From the NCBI RefSeq assembly GCF_019279795.1, contig NC_056731.1, forward strand, positions 868,271,052 to 868,335,051: DNA of 64,000 nucleotides. Direction: 5' to 3'. This document shows, in pieces, positions 44,251 through 54,330 of this stretch. The DNA is from Protopterus annectens. Lineage: Eukaryota > Chordata > Ceratodontiformes > Protopteridae. Every line of letters starts with the position of its first letter. Positions within the stretch are counted from its first letter, which is position 1. The position numbers and the translations under genes are program-made. Under the pieces are notes generated by a model, which had not been told where the DNA came from, did no database searches, and saw nothing but the letters and a program-made list of their open reading frames with translations.

Positions 44251-44275
44251 TTTTCCTACCATGTTACATTTGGAT
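44251..44275 (+). mobile_element. V-SINE-like SINE, right part (after element H)
   Basis: TTTTCCTACCATGTTACA fits the CGGTTTCCTCCCACAGTCCA continuation of the V-SINE core that breaks off at 38808. The match is short, so this assignment rests mainly on its position. Confidence 0.5.
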
Positions 44276-44379
44276 ATCAGACTTCATATTCTTCAGAAAG
44301 TGTATGGTAACACAAAAGCTTGTATTATAGCAATTTTCTAAGTGTATAAGATGGTTATTTGAAATTTGTCCCCATTTTT

Positions 44380-44646
44380 GGGACTGTATTCCCCCATTAT
44401 TGTCTTCATCCAGGTTTTGTGCTAAGGTTGAGAGCTATGGTAAGAACTGAATATGTTTGGGGGCTATATTCCCCCATTACTAGCTTTGTCCGGTTGTTTT
44501 TTGCTAAGAGGTTGATAAGAGGCATGTTGAGAACTGAATTCACTGAATGTTTGGGGGCTGTATTCACCCATTATTGGCTTTGTTCAGGTGTTTTGTGCTA
44601 AGAGGTTGACAGCTGTGCTATGGTGAGAACTGGATTCACTAGATGG
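44380..44646. repeat. Tandem repeat of about 80-94 bp, three copies
   Basis: Units start at about 44380, 44459 and 44553 with GGGGGCT-TATTCCCCCATTA, then TTTG-CTAAGAGGTTGA and GAGAACTGAATTCACT. The second and third are the same length (94 bp) and closest to each other, so the array grew within this copy of the interspersed repeat. Confidence 0.75.
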
Positions 44647-44689
44647 TAGCCATTTAAGTTTCTATCTTCCTCTTTCACAAAACAGCTTA

Positions 44690-44760
44690 TTTGGCATAGT
44701 GGTATGTTGCTCTGTTTTGCACAAGGTCCCCTGGGTTCAAGATGTGGCAGTGAAATGTAT
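44690..44760 (+). other. tRNA-like SINE head
   Basis: TTGGCATAGTGG matches a pol III A box and GGGTTCAAGAT about 35 bp later resembles a B box. There is no clear tRNA fold or anticodon arm; this is more likely a decayed SINE than a gene. A weaker pair lies at 44995-45055 (GGGTTCTACTCCCACA) and its counterpart at 47745-47815. Confidence 0.4.
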
Positions 44761-45490
44761 GGTGGTAACGCAGCATTTTATTCTAGCAACTTTCCAACAT
44801 TATACAAGCAATGTTTAAAATGTGTCCCTGGTTTTGGCCTTTTGTCCACCCCAATAAATTTTGGCTTTTTCTAGATTTCTTGTGCTGCAAAGTTCAGAGA
44901 TACAGCTGAGTGTCGAGTAGATTTTACAAGGAGCTGAGAGCTGCAGGGGAACAAAAGTTTAATGCTGTTTATGCTTAGTCTGCTTGCATTGTTAATAGCA
45001 CAACAGGTTGCTTTTGATGCTCAAGGTTGTGGGTTCTACTCCCACAGTAGTTAGATGCATTGCTGGTGCTGTACTGTGTTATACAAGGGGTGGATGCTGC
45101 AGTCCTTTCTGGCAAAGATACCTAGTAACTATGAACCTGTTATCAGTTTGCTATCCATTCCCTATTGTGGTATTACTAGCTTATTTTTTTTAATACATGC
45201 AACATAGGCAATTTATTCTTCAAGGGCAAGTCATGACATATAAACTTGTTTGTTAGCAGCAATCTCTTTATTAGTTACAGATTTCTTTAATGTGGATTTT
45301 ACTACTTCAGAGATTGTGCATATTTACTGATACTGGTGGACTATAGAAGGTTGAGTAGACTTATTTATGATGTAAATGTTCCGAATTGGGCAGTTTTGTC
45401 ATTTGGTGTATGCATTTTGTTTCATTGTTTACTGGAAAAATGCTCAAAACAATACATTTAAAATGCCCTCTAACAAGTGTACTATATTGT

Positions 45491-45840
45491 ACAAGGAATA
45501 TAATGTAATGCAGTCAGGAAAGTGTATCAGAGCATGTGTATGTTTCACGTTCAAGGTGCCTATGATTTTGAAAATAGCCCAAACTTAATCTTTATCTGCC
45601 ACTGGCAAAATGTATTTTCTTTGAATGTGGGATTCAATTCAATGCTGTTTCAATGCATGTGAGTACAAGGAATATAATGTAATGCAGTCAGGAAGGTGTA
45701 TCAAAGAGCATGTGTATGTTTCACGTTCAAGGTGCCTATGATTTTGAAAATAGCCCAAACTTAATCTTTATCTGCCACTGGCAAAATGTATTTTCTTTGA
45801 ATGTGGGTTTCAATTCAATGCTGTTTCAATGCATGTGAGT
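45491..45840. repeat. 174-bp tandem duplication
   Basis: 45491-45664 and 45665-about 45838 are near-identical direct copies, each starting ACAAGGAATATAATGTAATG and ending TTTCAATGCATGTGAGT. The few differences suggest a recent local duplication. Confidence 0.93.
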
Positions 45841-46060
45841 TTCAAGGGCAGAGAAGTTTTAATGCTAAGTCTATTTTCATTGTGAGACTGCATTGCTTTG
45901 CTTAACAGATATTAGGGTTTGTGCTGTAAAATGCAAAATAAAACTTTCAAATGAAATCTAAATCATTGCAGAAGTAAAGCAGTATGCACATTACAGTGTT
46001 TATGGTAAATGGGGCAAAATAACCAAGGAATGGGACATTGGAATGGCTGCAGGGGGGGAG
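45605..46060. repeat. Unclassified interspersed repeat, copy 3 (end part)
   Basis: Partner of 60-310 and 48240-48530: TTTCTTTGAATGTGGG, TTTCATTGTGAGACTGCATTGCTTTG, CATTGCAGAAGTAAAGCAGTATGCACA, GGAATGGGACATTGGAATGG. Confidence 0.6.
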
Positions 46061-46254
46061 GCTCCATTCGACCATGATTGTGTGAGGGGGGGAGGGTAGC
46101 AAACTTAGACAGCCCCGGATGAACTATACCTCTCAGTTGTCCATATTTTTTCAGAATGAATTGATATTTGCTTCTTATTTTTGGTTTGTTCCTCATACAA
46201 TGTGTGATTTTCTAGCAAGTAATTTAGGAATGAAGTCACTGAATGAGAGACATT

Positions 46255-46450
46255 GAGTTTCAGATGTCATAACCTTCAGAAAAATGTATGCTAATGCAAA
46301 ACCTGTTATTCTATCACTTGTCTTAAGTTTATACAAGAGCAATTTTTAGTAATGTTTGTGTTCCCCAATATTTGACCCTGTCCAGATTTCCTGCATTAAG
46401 AGGTTGAGAGGTATGTGCAAATCGCTTTGTAGATGTAGGAATATCCAAAC
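46255..46450. repeat. Unclassified interspersed repeat, partial copy
   Basis: CAGATGTCATAACCTTCAGA through CCTGCATTAAGAGGTTGAG matches the start of the copies at 44276 and 47395. It is cut off by the LINE remnant that follows. Confidence 0.55.
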
Positions 46451-46514
46451 CTCTCCATTGTCCCCAATTTTGGCTCAAAATGTTGCTCTCCCCTAATAAT
46501 CCCTCCTCAAAATG

Positions 46515-46985
46515 GCAATTTTGGAAGAAAACATGATTGAAGTCTCCTAGAATAATGGTATTGGCTTAATGCATAGGGACACCATATTAGTTAGGTAGGA
46601 GATGTGGACTGATGGGGTACATAGAGGGGACCTATAGTTGGGTATGACACAGTAAGGAGTTTTGTTAATGCTAAGTTGGATGTAGAGGAATTCCACGTCA
46701 TTATCTCACCTAGCAAGTCTGGAGATGAATTGTTCTTTAAGAATATGTAGATACCATCACCCTTTCATCTAAGGTGGTAGACCTGAACTTGTGGCAGGTA
46801 TTGAAATCCTGCATTAAAGGAGTGCTGTCATCGGTCTTGAACCAGGTCTCTGTGATGAGCAGGTATTGAAATCCTGCATTAAAGGGGTGCTGTCATCGGT
46901 CTTGAACCAGGTCTCTGATGTTTTCCAGGGGAAGCAGTGCTTGTAAAGAGTGGACTTTTAGGTTAGCCTCTGAAAAGGAAACTGG
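46515..46985 (-). pseudogene. LINE (L2/CR1-type) endonuclease remnant
   Basis: Minus-strand translation gives, in order, NLKVHSLQALLPLENI (46960-46930), ITETWFKTDDST (catalytic Glu block), YCVIPNYRSPL, and ANTIILGDFNHVF (46565-46530), the classic APE endonuclease order ending in GDFN. RT and the 3' tail are absent. A 65-bp duplication sits in the ETW block. Old and broken by stops and frame changes; L2 and CR1 clades cannot be told apart here. Confidence 0.75.
46794..46921. repeat. 65-bp tandem duplication inside the LINE remnant
   Basis: GCAGGTATTGAAATCCTGCA...GGTCTCTGTGATGA occurs at 46794 and again at 46859, with one clear difference (AAAGGAGTG against AAAGGGGTG). It duplicates the endonuclease ETW block. 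Confidence 0.93.
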
Positions 46986-47227
46986 TTATTTTCTAATTCA
47001 TGTAGCTATAAAATTCAGTATAAAACTGTAAAAGTTTCTGAATGCAAACACTATTTATTAAAGCAGCATTACGGTAGGGAGTAGTTCAGTACAGAGAGAT
47101 TCAACTATATACATAGCCATGAGTTCCTTTATACCTTTCTGTCAAAAACCAACACCATGGTCACACAGAGTTTACAGTTGTAACTTTGAAAAAGATCTGT
47201 TTTATGTATTTCTTGCACTAAGAAGTT

Positions 47228-47228
<1 letters not shown>

Positions 47229-47292
<64 letters not shown>
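47229..47292. repeat. (GT)n microsatellite
   Basis: About 32 uninterrupted GT units. Confidence 0.98.
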
Positions 47293-47294
<2 letters not shown>

Positions 47295-47394
47295 TAGCAT
47301 ACCCCTCAGCTGTCCAGGTTTTTGCAGAATGTCCAGATTTTTGCCCCATATTCCTTCTAAAAAGGATTGAAGTTGCTAAATAATGAGACATTTC

Positions 47395-48530
47395 AGTTTT
47401 AGACGTCATATCATTTAGGAAAATGCATGCTAACACAAATCCTGTTACTCTTGCAATTTTCTAAGTTTGAGAGCCATATTTATAATCCGTCCCTATTTAT
47501 TTTAGGCTTTGTCCAGATTTCTTGCACTAAGGTTGAGGCTTTGAGGGGTGTGGTATGTTTGTGAGAGAGAGAAAGTGAAATGCCCAAGTTAAGTTAGCAG
47601 GTGGAATTTATTTTCAAGTGCATTTTCAAGGAACTGTGAGTTTTAAGGGAAGTGAAGTTTACTGCTGCTCATGCCAAGTCTATTTACAATGTGCAACTGT
47701 TTTGTTTAGCAAATGGTATCTCTATTGTGGTATAAAGTTTTAAAGCTATGTTAGTAGCACCACAAGTAGAATATTTGCATCTTAATGTAGAGGCTTGAGG
47801 TTAGATTCCTACAGCATGTACATTTGTATGCTGCAGTCCTGAAGATGTCCTTCTTTGGATGAGATGCCTAATAACTATGAACCTGTTTTTCAGCTTGCCA
47901 TCCATTTTCTATTGCAATATACCAGCTTACCTTTTTTTAATTTAACATAGGCAATTTATTTTTTGACAGCAGCAGGCACTGAATTTGTAGATGAAACACT
48001 GAAATATACAGTTGTTTTCTAGCAACAACATCTTCATTAGTTTCAGATATCTTTAATGTGGAATTATTCAGATTACTTTTACTTTGGCAGAGACACTCAG
48101 ACAAGTGTTGCTGTATAATACAAGGGATATAATTCAATTATAATTAAGACAGTCAGGTAAATCAAATAACTTTTGCATGGCCCTAACAGTGTGCAAGGAG
48201 ACTATTGCTTGAAAACAGTTCAAAGGTAAATAACCTGCCACTGGCCAGATGCATTTTCTTTGAATGTGGGTGTCAATGCTGTTTCATTGAATGTGAGTTT
48301 CAAAAGTAGAGAAGCTTTAATGCCAAGTCTGTTTTCATTGTAAGACTATTGCTTTGTTTAGGTTTAGTAAATGTCTGTGTTTGGGCTATAATGTTTGAAA
48401 TAAAAGTTGTAAATTAAATCCAACTGCCTGTAATCATTGTAGAATTAAAGCATAAAACAGTATGCACACAGATTTGAACAGTGTCTACAGCAAATGGGGA
48501 GAAATAGCCAAGTAATGGGACACTGGAATG
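47395..48530. repeat. Unclassified interspersed repeat, copy 4 (longest match)
   Basis: Collinear with 44276-46060: AGACGTCATATCATTTAGGA, TTTGTCCAGATTTCTTGCAC, TAACTATGAACCTGTTTTTCAG, ACATAGGCAATTTATTTTTTG, TTTCTTTGAATGTGGG and AAGTAATGGGACACTGGAATGG in the same order. Together the copies imply a unit of roughly 1.2-1.7 kb. Confidence 0.6.
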
Positions 48531-48647
48531 GCTGTGTGGGCGGGGCTTGGGTGGGTGGACTTGGGCGTGGCTGTGTTGGCAGGGGGCGGGGAGAGCTATG
48601 TGGGTGGGGCTCTGGGTTTGCACCTCCCTGCAAAAAATCCTGCGGCT
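48531..48647. other. G-rich spacer
   Basis: Repeats of GGGTGGGG, GGGCGGGGCTTGG and GGGCGTGGCTG. It ends where the truncated left ITR of element I begins. Confidence 0.5.
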
Positions 48648-48810
48648 CCCTTGCTGCCAGGGTAGCCCTCGGCCGGCCCGAATACCAGAGGCTTAGTATT
48701 TCTACGTTGGTTGCTGTCGCTTCAGGACTGATGTCGGGTCTCCAGTAGTATAAAGGAAGGCAGTCAAAGCCATTACATCAGTCTTTCTTGCAGTGGAGCC
48801 CGAAGCAGAA
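48648..48810 (+). repeat. Element I left ITR (truncated)
   Basis: Begins at GCTGCCAGGGTAGCCCTCGGCCGG, equivalent to position about 50 of B's left end. TATAAA at 48749-48754, CATCAGTCTTTCTTGCAG following. Confidence 0.8.
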
Positions 48811-48915
48811 GCTGTTCATACGAGTGCCGGTCAGCTGCTACCTGAGTTTCATCTACCGACTAGTCTTCTAAAAGCGAAGTACCCCATTGGGGATCCTTTT
48901 TTCTTGCACTAACAG

Positions 48916-50288
48916 ATGTCAGAAAGTTTAATAATCGTCTCACCTGTGGAAAGCAAATACCACAATGAGACTTCCATTCTTGCTGCGTCACTTGTTTAGG
49001 CCCAGACCATGACGTCCCCAGTGTCACTTCTGTGCTTTGTTCAACACCAGAACTATCTGACCTCTGGCCCTTATTGTAGCCAGATATTTTTGCTTACAGT
49101 CTTCAAATTGTAGTATGGCTTCTGAAAAAAATGTAATGAAAGACGAACTGCACAGGTCCAAAGCTACTGACCCTTCCGTAAAGCTAGTCATGAGTTCTCT
49201 GGTCCTCAGTGAGGTGCTTTCGCAGCCCCTGATGCCTGTTTCTGTGGATTCGCAGGCTGCTACCGAGACCCTTTCAGAGTCTGGTATGCAGCAAAGCTCT
49301 TTTTCGACTAAGGATCCTGCGGTATGTAGTCTCTACCTTGGATGGGTCCGGAGCTGCTGAGCAGGTACCAGCTTCCGAGGAAGTCCTTCGCACTACTGAT
49401 TCTCGGCACAGACAAATGTCTTTTCGCGACTATTGTTCTTTCAAAACAACCAAGTTTCTTAAGCCCAAGGTACAAACCACACCCAAGAAACTGACAACCC
49501 ACTCTGGCACCTACTTCCTTGCCTCAGTCTCAAATGCTTAAAATGGCAGAAGACCTTATGCTGATCAGGGGAAGCCAAGCTACCCACTCCAAAAGGGATA
49601 TTTGTCCGCCATAGTTTTGTCTGAGCAAGAGTCCAATGACTCTGATGCATCTGAATGTGAAGACATGCAACCCCTCTCTACTTATATTCTGATGCAGAGG
49701 ATTCCATACCTTCAGCCTCTCCCCCAGAGGATTTTTCCTTTAGGGGAACCCTGCATACCTCAAGGGAGCATTTCCAATGGGAGAGTCAAGTCTACCCTTA
49801 GTCTAAAAAGACTCTGGGAAATTCCTAGATCTTCCACAGCACAGACCCTTGGCCATCACCCCAGTCCTGAATGTTGTGGAAGATGTTTTCCTGGAATCCA
49901 GCTCGACTCCTGACGCCCTCCCTCCTGCGCCCAGAAAACCAGACTGGTACTATAAAATCCCTGACTCACAAATTTCTTTTTAAAAATCCTACTGCTGACA
50001 CTGAGGTAATTTCTCAAGGACCTAAAGGGGTTAAAGCAACCTCTGCTAAGATTCCCACCCCCTGAGATAGGGATTCCTGAGCACTAGATGGATGGGGTAA
50101 AAAAGTATACACCTCAGCCACTCTTGCTATCAGGGCACTAAATTCAGTTCCATATGCTAACTTTTCAAAAGCATACTCTAACTACTCAAACAAAAAATGC
50201 CTTCCTTTCCTGCTTGGGCAAAATCTAAAGAATTACAACAGGTAATGCATTCTGCAAGTCAAGTAAATAAACACACATTGCACTGTGG
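48916..50288 (+). pseudogene. Element I gag-like region
   Basis: Decayed ATGTCAGAAAG start, then segments parallel to B: VLSEALSQPL is seen as VLSEVLSQPLMP (49203-49235), KMAEDL near 49540, SFS-EESIPSASP-like 49690-49740 and LDRWGKKVYTSATLA (50075-50125). Ends at HTLHCG where J starts. Many breaks. Confidence 0.8.
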
Positions 50289-50475
50289 ATGTTTAGTGTG
50301 TCACTGTTGCAGTCATCACACTTGAGTTATCTGCTTGCAGGTAGCCCTCAGTCGGTCTGAATACAAGAGTTTTGGGATTTCTGCGTCTGATGCTGTCTCC
50401 ACTTCCATGACGTCAGGGGCATAAAACCTGCAGCTGATGCCGTTAAATCAGTCTTTCTTGCAGAGAAGGAGCCCA
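50289..50475 (+). repeat. Element J left ITR
   Basis: CACTGTTGCAGTCATCACACTTG, AGCCCTCAGTCGGTC, ATGACGTCAGGGGCATAAAACCTGCAGC and AATCAGTCTTTCTTGC in B-like order. The TATA position reads CATAAAA. Partner at 62105-62216. Confidence 0.87.
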
Positions 50476-50587
50476 AAGTGGAAGCAGTTCACAAGTGCCG
50501 GTCGGCCGCTACCCGAAATTTTCGTTTTTCGAGTTTCAAACCTGAAGTCTTTACCCCGTTGGGGATTCCTTTTTCTTGCTCTAAAAG

Positions 50588-52620
50588 ATGTCAGAAAGTT
50601 AGCAATTGTCATGCCTGTGGAAAGCAAATACCTCAGAGATTTTCATTTTTACTGAATCACCTGTTTAGGCCCAGACCACGTTCCCTCACTGTTGGTTTTG
50701 TGCCTTGGTTAATGCCCAAACCATTAGTCGTTGGGCTATTTTTGTAGCTAAATTCTTTTGCTCTCATTCTCAGTTTTCCGAAATTGTTTCGGTAAGCCAT
50801 CTGACTACAGATGTTCTGAAAAAGCACAAAGACAGAGACAGACCGCATAGGTCAAAAGCTGCCGACGACGCTTCAGTTAAGCTAGTCGCCAGTCCGCTGG
50901 TAGTCAGGCACCTTTGCAGCCCCTGATGCCTGCTTCTACAGATTCGCAGGCCTCTGCTGAGACCCATTTGGTATGCCGCAAGATGATTCTTCGACTATGG
51001 AACCTGCGTTTGTCTCTACCTTGGATGATGGGTCCAGAGCAGCTGTGCAGGCACAGGCTTCTGAGGGTGTATTCCAACCTACCGATATTCGTATTAAACT
51101 GACATCTTCATTTTTAACTAAATCTACTGAGTTTCTCAGGCCCAGAGTTCACACTACGCCTGGAAAACTGACGTCCAAAGCGCATGCTCAAGCTCCCATG
51201 CCACAAAAACAAATGCTTAGAATGGCTGAAGACCTTATTTACTCTAATTAGGGGAAGCCAGCCTTCCCCTGCCAAATGACAAAATTGAATTTCCTTCTGA
51301 TTCTCCAGACCAGGAGTCCGATGACTCTGACCCTTCTGATTACCAGGACATACCCTTATCTACCTATGAGGATTCAGATGCAGAAGAATCCATTCCCTCT
51401 GCCTCCCCTCCAGAGGATTTTTCTTTTGGTGAAACCTTGCATACCTTGAGAGCATTTCTGTTGGGAATGCTAGGACTATCCTCAGTCCAAAAAGAGAGAC
51501 TGGGAATTTTTAGATTTGCCTCAGCACAGGCCTGTAGCTATATCCCCTGTCCTGGATATTGTAGATATCTTCATGGAGTCCAGTCTTAGTCCTGACACTT
51601 TACCACTAGCTCCTAGAAAACCTGGCAGATACTTCAGAGTACCTGACTCCCGCAAATTTCTCTAAGAATCCTACTGCGGATCCAGAGACCATTTCCCAGG
51701 GACCTAAAGACATTAAGGCTACTACAGCCAAAAACCCTACCCCTTCAGGCAGGGATTATAGAGCTTTAGACAGATGGGACAAGAAGGTATATACCTCTGC
51801 AACTCTTGCCATCAGGGCTTTGAATTGCCAGTTTCAATGCTGCGGTGGTGGTGCTGTGGTAGCGTTGTCGCCTCACAGACGTTGCCCGTTCGATCCTCCG
51901 TGCATCTTCTGTGTGGCGACATGCGTGAACGGGCGTTCCTTCGTGGAAGGTTGTGAGTTAGGCCTGGCAAGCCAGCACGTAAAACTCTGTAAATCATTGG
52001 CAGACTGGAGTTCCGCTGTGGCGACCCCTAACCGGGAAAAGCCGAAAGACACAAACAAACATGTTGGAAGTACCAGCAACATATTATGGCACTAATTAAA
52101 CAAAAAATGGTGTTACTTCCAGGTTGTGCAGAAGATAAAGATTTACAAGATTTAATGCATTCTGCAAATCAAGTTAGTAAACATACTTTGTAGTGTGGGT
52201 TTGATGCCTTAGAAGCATCTTGCAGGGTTGCTGTCACTGGGTCTGTACTGAGAAGGCATGCTTGGCTGAAGGAACAAGTCTTGCCAGACTGTGTCAAAGC
52301 AAGATTACTAGATGCGCCATTAAGTCAGGATAGTTTGTTTGGCACAAAAGCAGAAGTTCTTAAAAAGATGGAAGGAAAAGCTAAATCTATGCAAACTGCC
52401 AAATATTTCTTACAGGTGTAGCCACCTAGATGGCATTGGCCTTCAAAAAACTGGTCCTTTCCAGTCCCTCCCAGACCTTCTCAGCCCAAACCCAGGGGAA
52501 ACAGACCACCAAGACTATAGTCTCAGGGTATGCAGAGATCTAAACAATGGGGTGTTCCCACCTCAAAAACAGGAAGTGGTAAGCCACCCCCTAATGGAAA
52601 AAGTTCACAATGACTTTCCA
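50588..52620 (+). pseudogene. Element J gag-like region
   Basis: ATGTCAGAAAG start at 50588 and remains of the cysteine cluster (HACGKQIPQ). Later KQMLRMAEDL (51208-51237), EDSDAEESIPSASPPEDFSF (51369-51428), LDRWDKKVYTSATLAIRALN (51766-51828) and RRHAWLKEQVLPD (52252-52290). The SINE at 51838-52060 lies in the middle. Many breaks. Confidence 0.83.
51838..52060 (+). mobile_element. tRNA-type SINE inserted in gag of J
   Basis: tRNA-like head (GTGGTGCTGTGGTAGCGTTG, TGCCCGTTCGATCCTCCG with a good B box at 51889-51899) and a tail with GACTGGAGTTCCGCTGTGGC, GACCCCTAACCGGGAAAAGC and CGAAAGACACAAACAAAC, the 3' end type of many fish SINEs that pair with L2-clade LINEs. Gag reads ...CAGTTTCA before and ATGTTGGAAGTACCAGC after, as in uninterrupted copies. 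A short target duplication is not clear. Looks whole. Confidence 0.85.
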
Positions 52621-52629
52621 GTTATCTTT

Positions 52630-53920
52630 CCCAGCCATGCCCAAGTACTTGCACTCCTAGGAGGAAAACTTGCCCTTAATGCAAAAAACTGGATGTACAT
52701 TACTCAGGACTGATGGGTTCTAAACATTGTATCCCAGGGATACAGATTCTGCTTCCACTCACTGCCAACCCCAAACGGGTTGCCAGACGTTCCTCCAAAC
52801 CAGTGGGCAGAGGCTCAAAAGCAAGTACTTTCTCTTCTCCATATCAGGGCTATTCAACCTGTTCCAGTAGAACAAAGCAGACAGGGTTTCTACTCCAGAC
52901 TGTTCCAGGTGCCCTATCCTGGAGCTGTCAATTCTCAACATCTTTCTGGTTGTCAAAAAATTAAAAATGCTTACACTGCAACAACTACCTATGCTAGCCA
53001 AGGATGCCTGGTTAGTCACCCTAGCCTTAAAAGAAGCTTATCTGCACATCCCCATAAGGGAGTCTGGCAGGAAATATCTACATTTCAGGGCAGGCTCTAT
53101 GCATGATCAATTCTCTGCACTTCCCTTTGGCTTATCTACTGCTCCCAGAGTATTCACAAAGTGCCTGTCTCCAGCCATTGCATACTGCAGGCAGAGAAAT
53201 ATTCAAATTTACCCATGCTTGGACGATTGCCTGATTCAGGTGGATAGTCAGGAATTGCTACTTCAGCACCTGGCATTTGTAAAAAGACTTCTAACTTCAG
53301 TGGGATACACCAACGAAAAGAAAAGAAATACCAACTGGTGCCCAGCCAACAAATTATATTTCTGGGAGCAAGCTTGAACACACCTTCCCATTTGGCATTC
53401 CTCACTCCAGAAAAGCAGGTCCATTTGACAAACTATTTTGAGTAATGGCCACCAAAACCCAGTTCTGCAAGGAAAATACTGCAAGCTGTAGGGTTCATGG
53501 CCTCATGCATTCTGCTAATTCCATATGCAAGACTGCATATGAGGAAACTTCAGTGGTACTTAAAAGGTCTCTGGTGTCAACATTCTCAGGACCTGGAAAC
53601 AGTGATTCCTATCATACCTTGTCTAAGGGCAGAGTTCCTTTGGTGGGCAGAGGCATGCAGTCACAACAATGGACTTCATTTCACTCAGCCCCTCGCCGCC
53701 CAAACCCTGACAACAGACTCATCGGACTATGCACGGGGGGCTCACATGGGACTATGCACAGGGGGCTCACATGGCAGGCAAATGCATTCAATGCAAATGG
53801 AGCCCAGAACAAATTCCCCTGCACATCATTCAAACAGAGATGCTAGCTGTACGGAATGCTCTGACAGCCTTCAAATACCTTCTCCTTCCAGGACAGCTCC
53901 TGATAGACAGAACACCACAA
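52630..53920 (+). pseudogene. Element J RT and first part of RNase H
   Basis: RT blocks LALLGGKLALNAKNW (52651-52695), GLPDVPPNQWAEAQKQ-like (52777-52825), KEAYLHIPIRESGRKYLHF (53029-53085), LPFGLSTAPRVFTKCLSPA and the LDDCLIQ palm block (53219-53240). RNase H begins near 53700 (TDSSDYARGAHM) and runs to the left end of K. A 27-bp direct duplication (GGGGGCTCACATGG twice) lies at 53724-53775. Confidence 0.87.
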
Positions 53921-54110
53921 ATCTGAAGTAGGAACTAAATTTGTCAGCAACCTTTGGGTATCTGATCCGATCTCGGATCCGAGCCGGCATCTTATTTCAC
54001 AGCTAATAGATCTGAGCTCCTGGCTCCTCCCCTTACCCATAACCCCCTGCTAACCCTGACTGACCTCAGATCTAGTTTGCCGCGCTTAAACTCAGCAGCT
54101 AGGTTACGAG
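53921..54110 (+). repeat. Element K left ITR
   Basis: Shares with the right ITR, in complement, CAACCTTTGGGTATC, GATC-GATCTC-GATCCGA, TTATTTCACAGCTAATAGATC, GAGCTCCTGGCTCCTCCCCT and TACCCATAACCCCCTGCTAACC. Confidence 0.9.
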
Positions 54111-54330
54111 CTCCTGCTTAGATAAGTGATTTTGATTACCTTTTTCTTATAAATCCCCTTAAAGTGTGTGTGGTTAGGTTCCTTAGCATTAAAAACCCTA
54201 TATTTAATTATTTTTTGTGGTAATTTGTGTTTTCCTCCCCTCCCTTCGCTGGTTCGTAGTGTGTGTGTGTGTGTGTTCTTGTCATTTGGGGCCTTACATG
54301 TGAGTGTTTTTTATAGTCAAAAAAAAAAAA

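Larger units (their letters stand above)
44276..45640. repeat. Unclassified interspersed repeat, copy 2
   Basis: Matches 46255-46420 and 47395-48260 at moderate divergence: AGACTTCATAT-CTTCAGAAA-TGTATG-TAACACAAA, TTTCTAAGT, TGTCC-TTTT-GG, TTTTGTGCTAAGG-TTGAG; later CTATGAACCTGTT-TCAG-TTGC-ATCCAT and ACATAGGCAATTTATTCTT. About 1.3 kb in this copy. No open frame or terminal repeat that I can identify. Confidence 0.6.
48648..50288 (+). mobile_element. DIRS element I (lineage 1), 5' part
   Basis: Left ITR (lacking its outermost bases) and much of the gag-like region, broken off at 50288 by element J. Lineage 1 by ITR and gag. Heavily decayed with many breaks. A RNase H fragment at 62217-62585 beyond J may be its remnant on the other side. 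Confidence 0.85.

Noticed and set aside
44690-45055. tRNA genes
   Set aside because: A and B box words are present but no cloverleaf or anticodon arm can be drawn; decayed SINE heads are more likely.
47218-47436. Minus-strand frame with a Thr-His repeat
   Set aside because: It is a translation of the (GT)n microsatellite.
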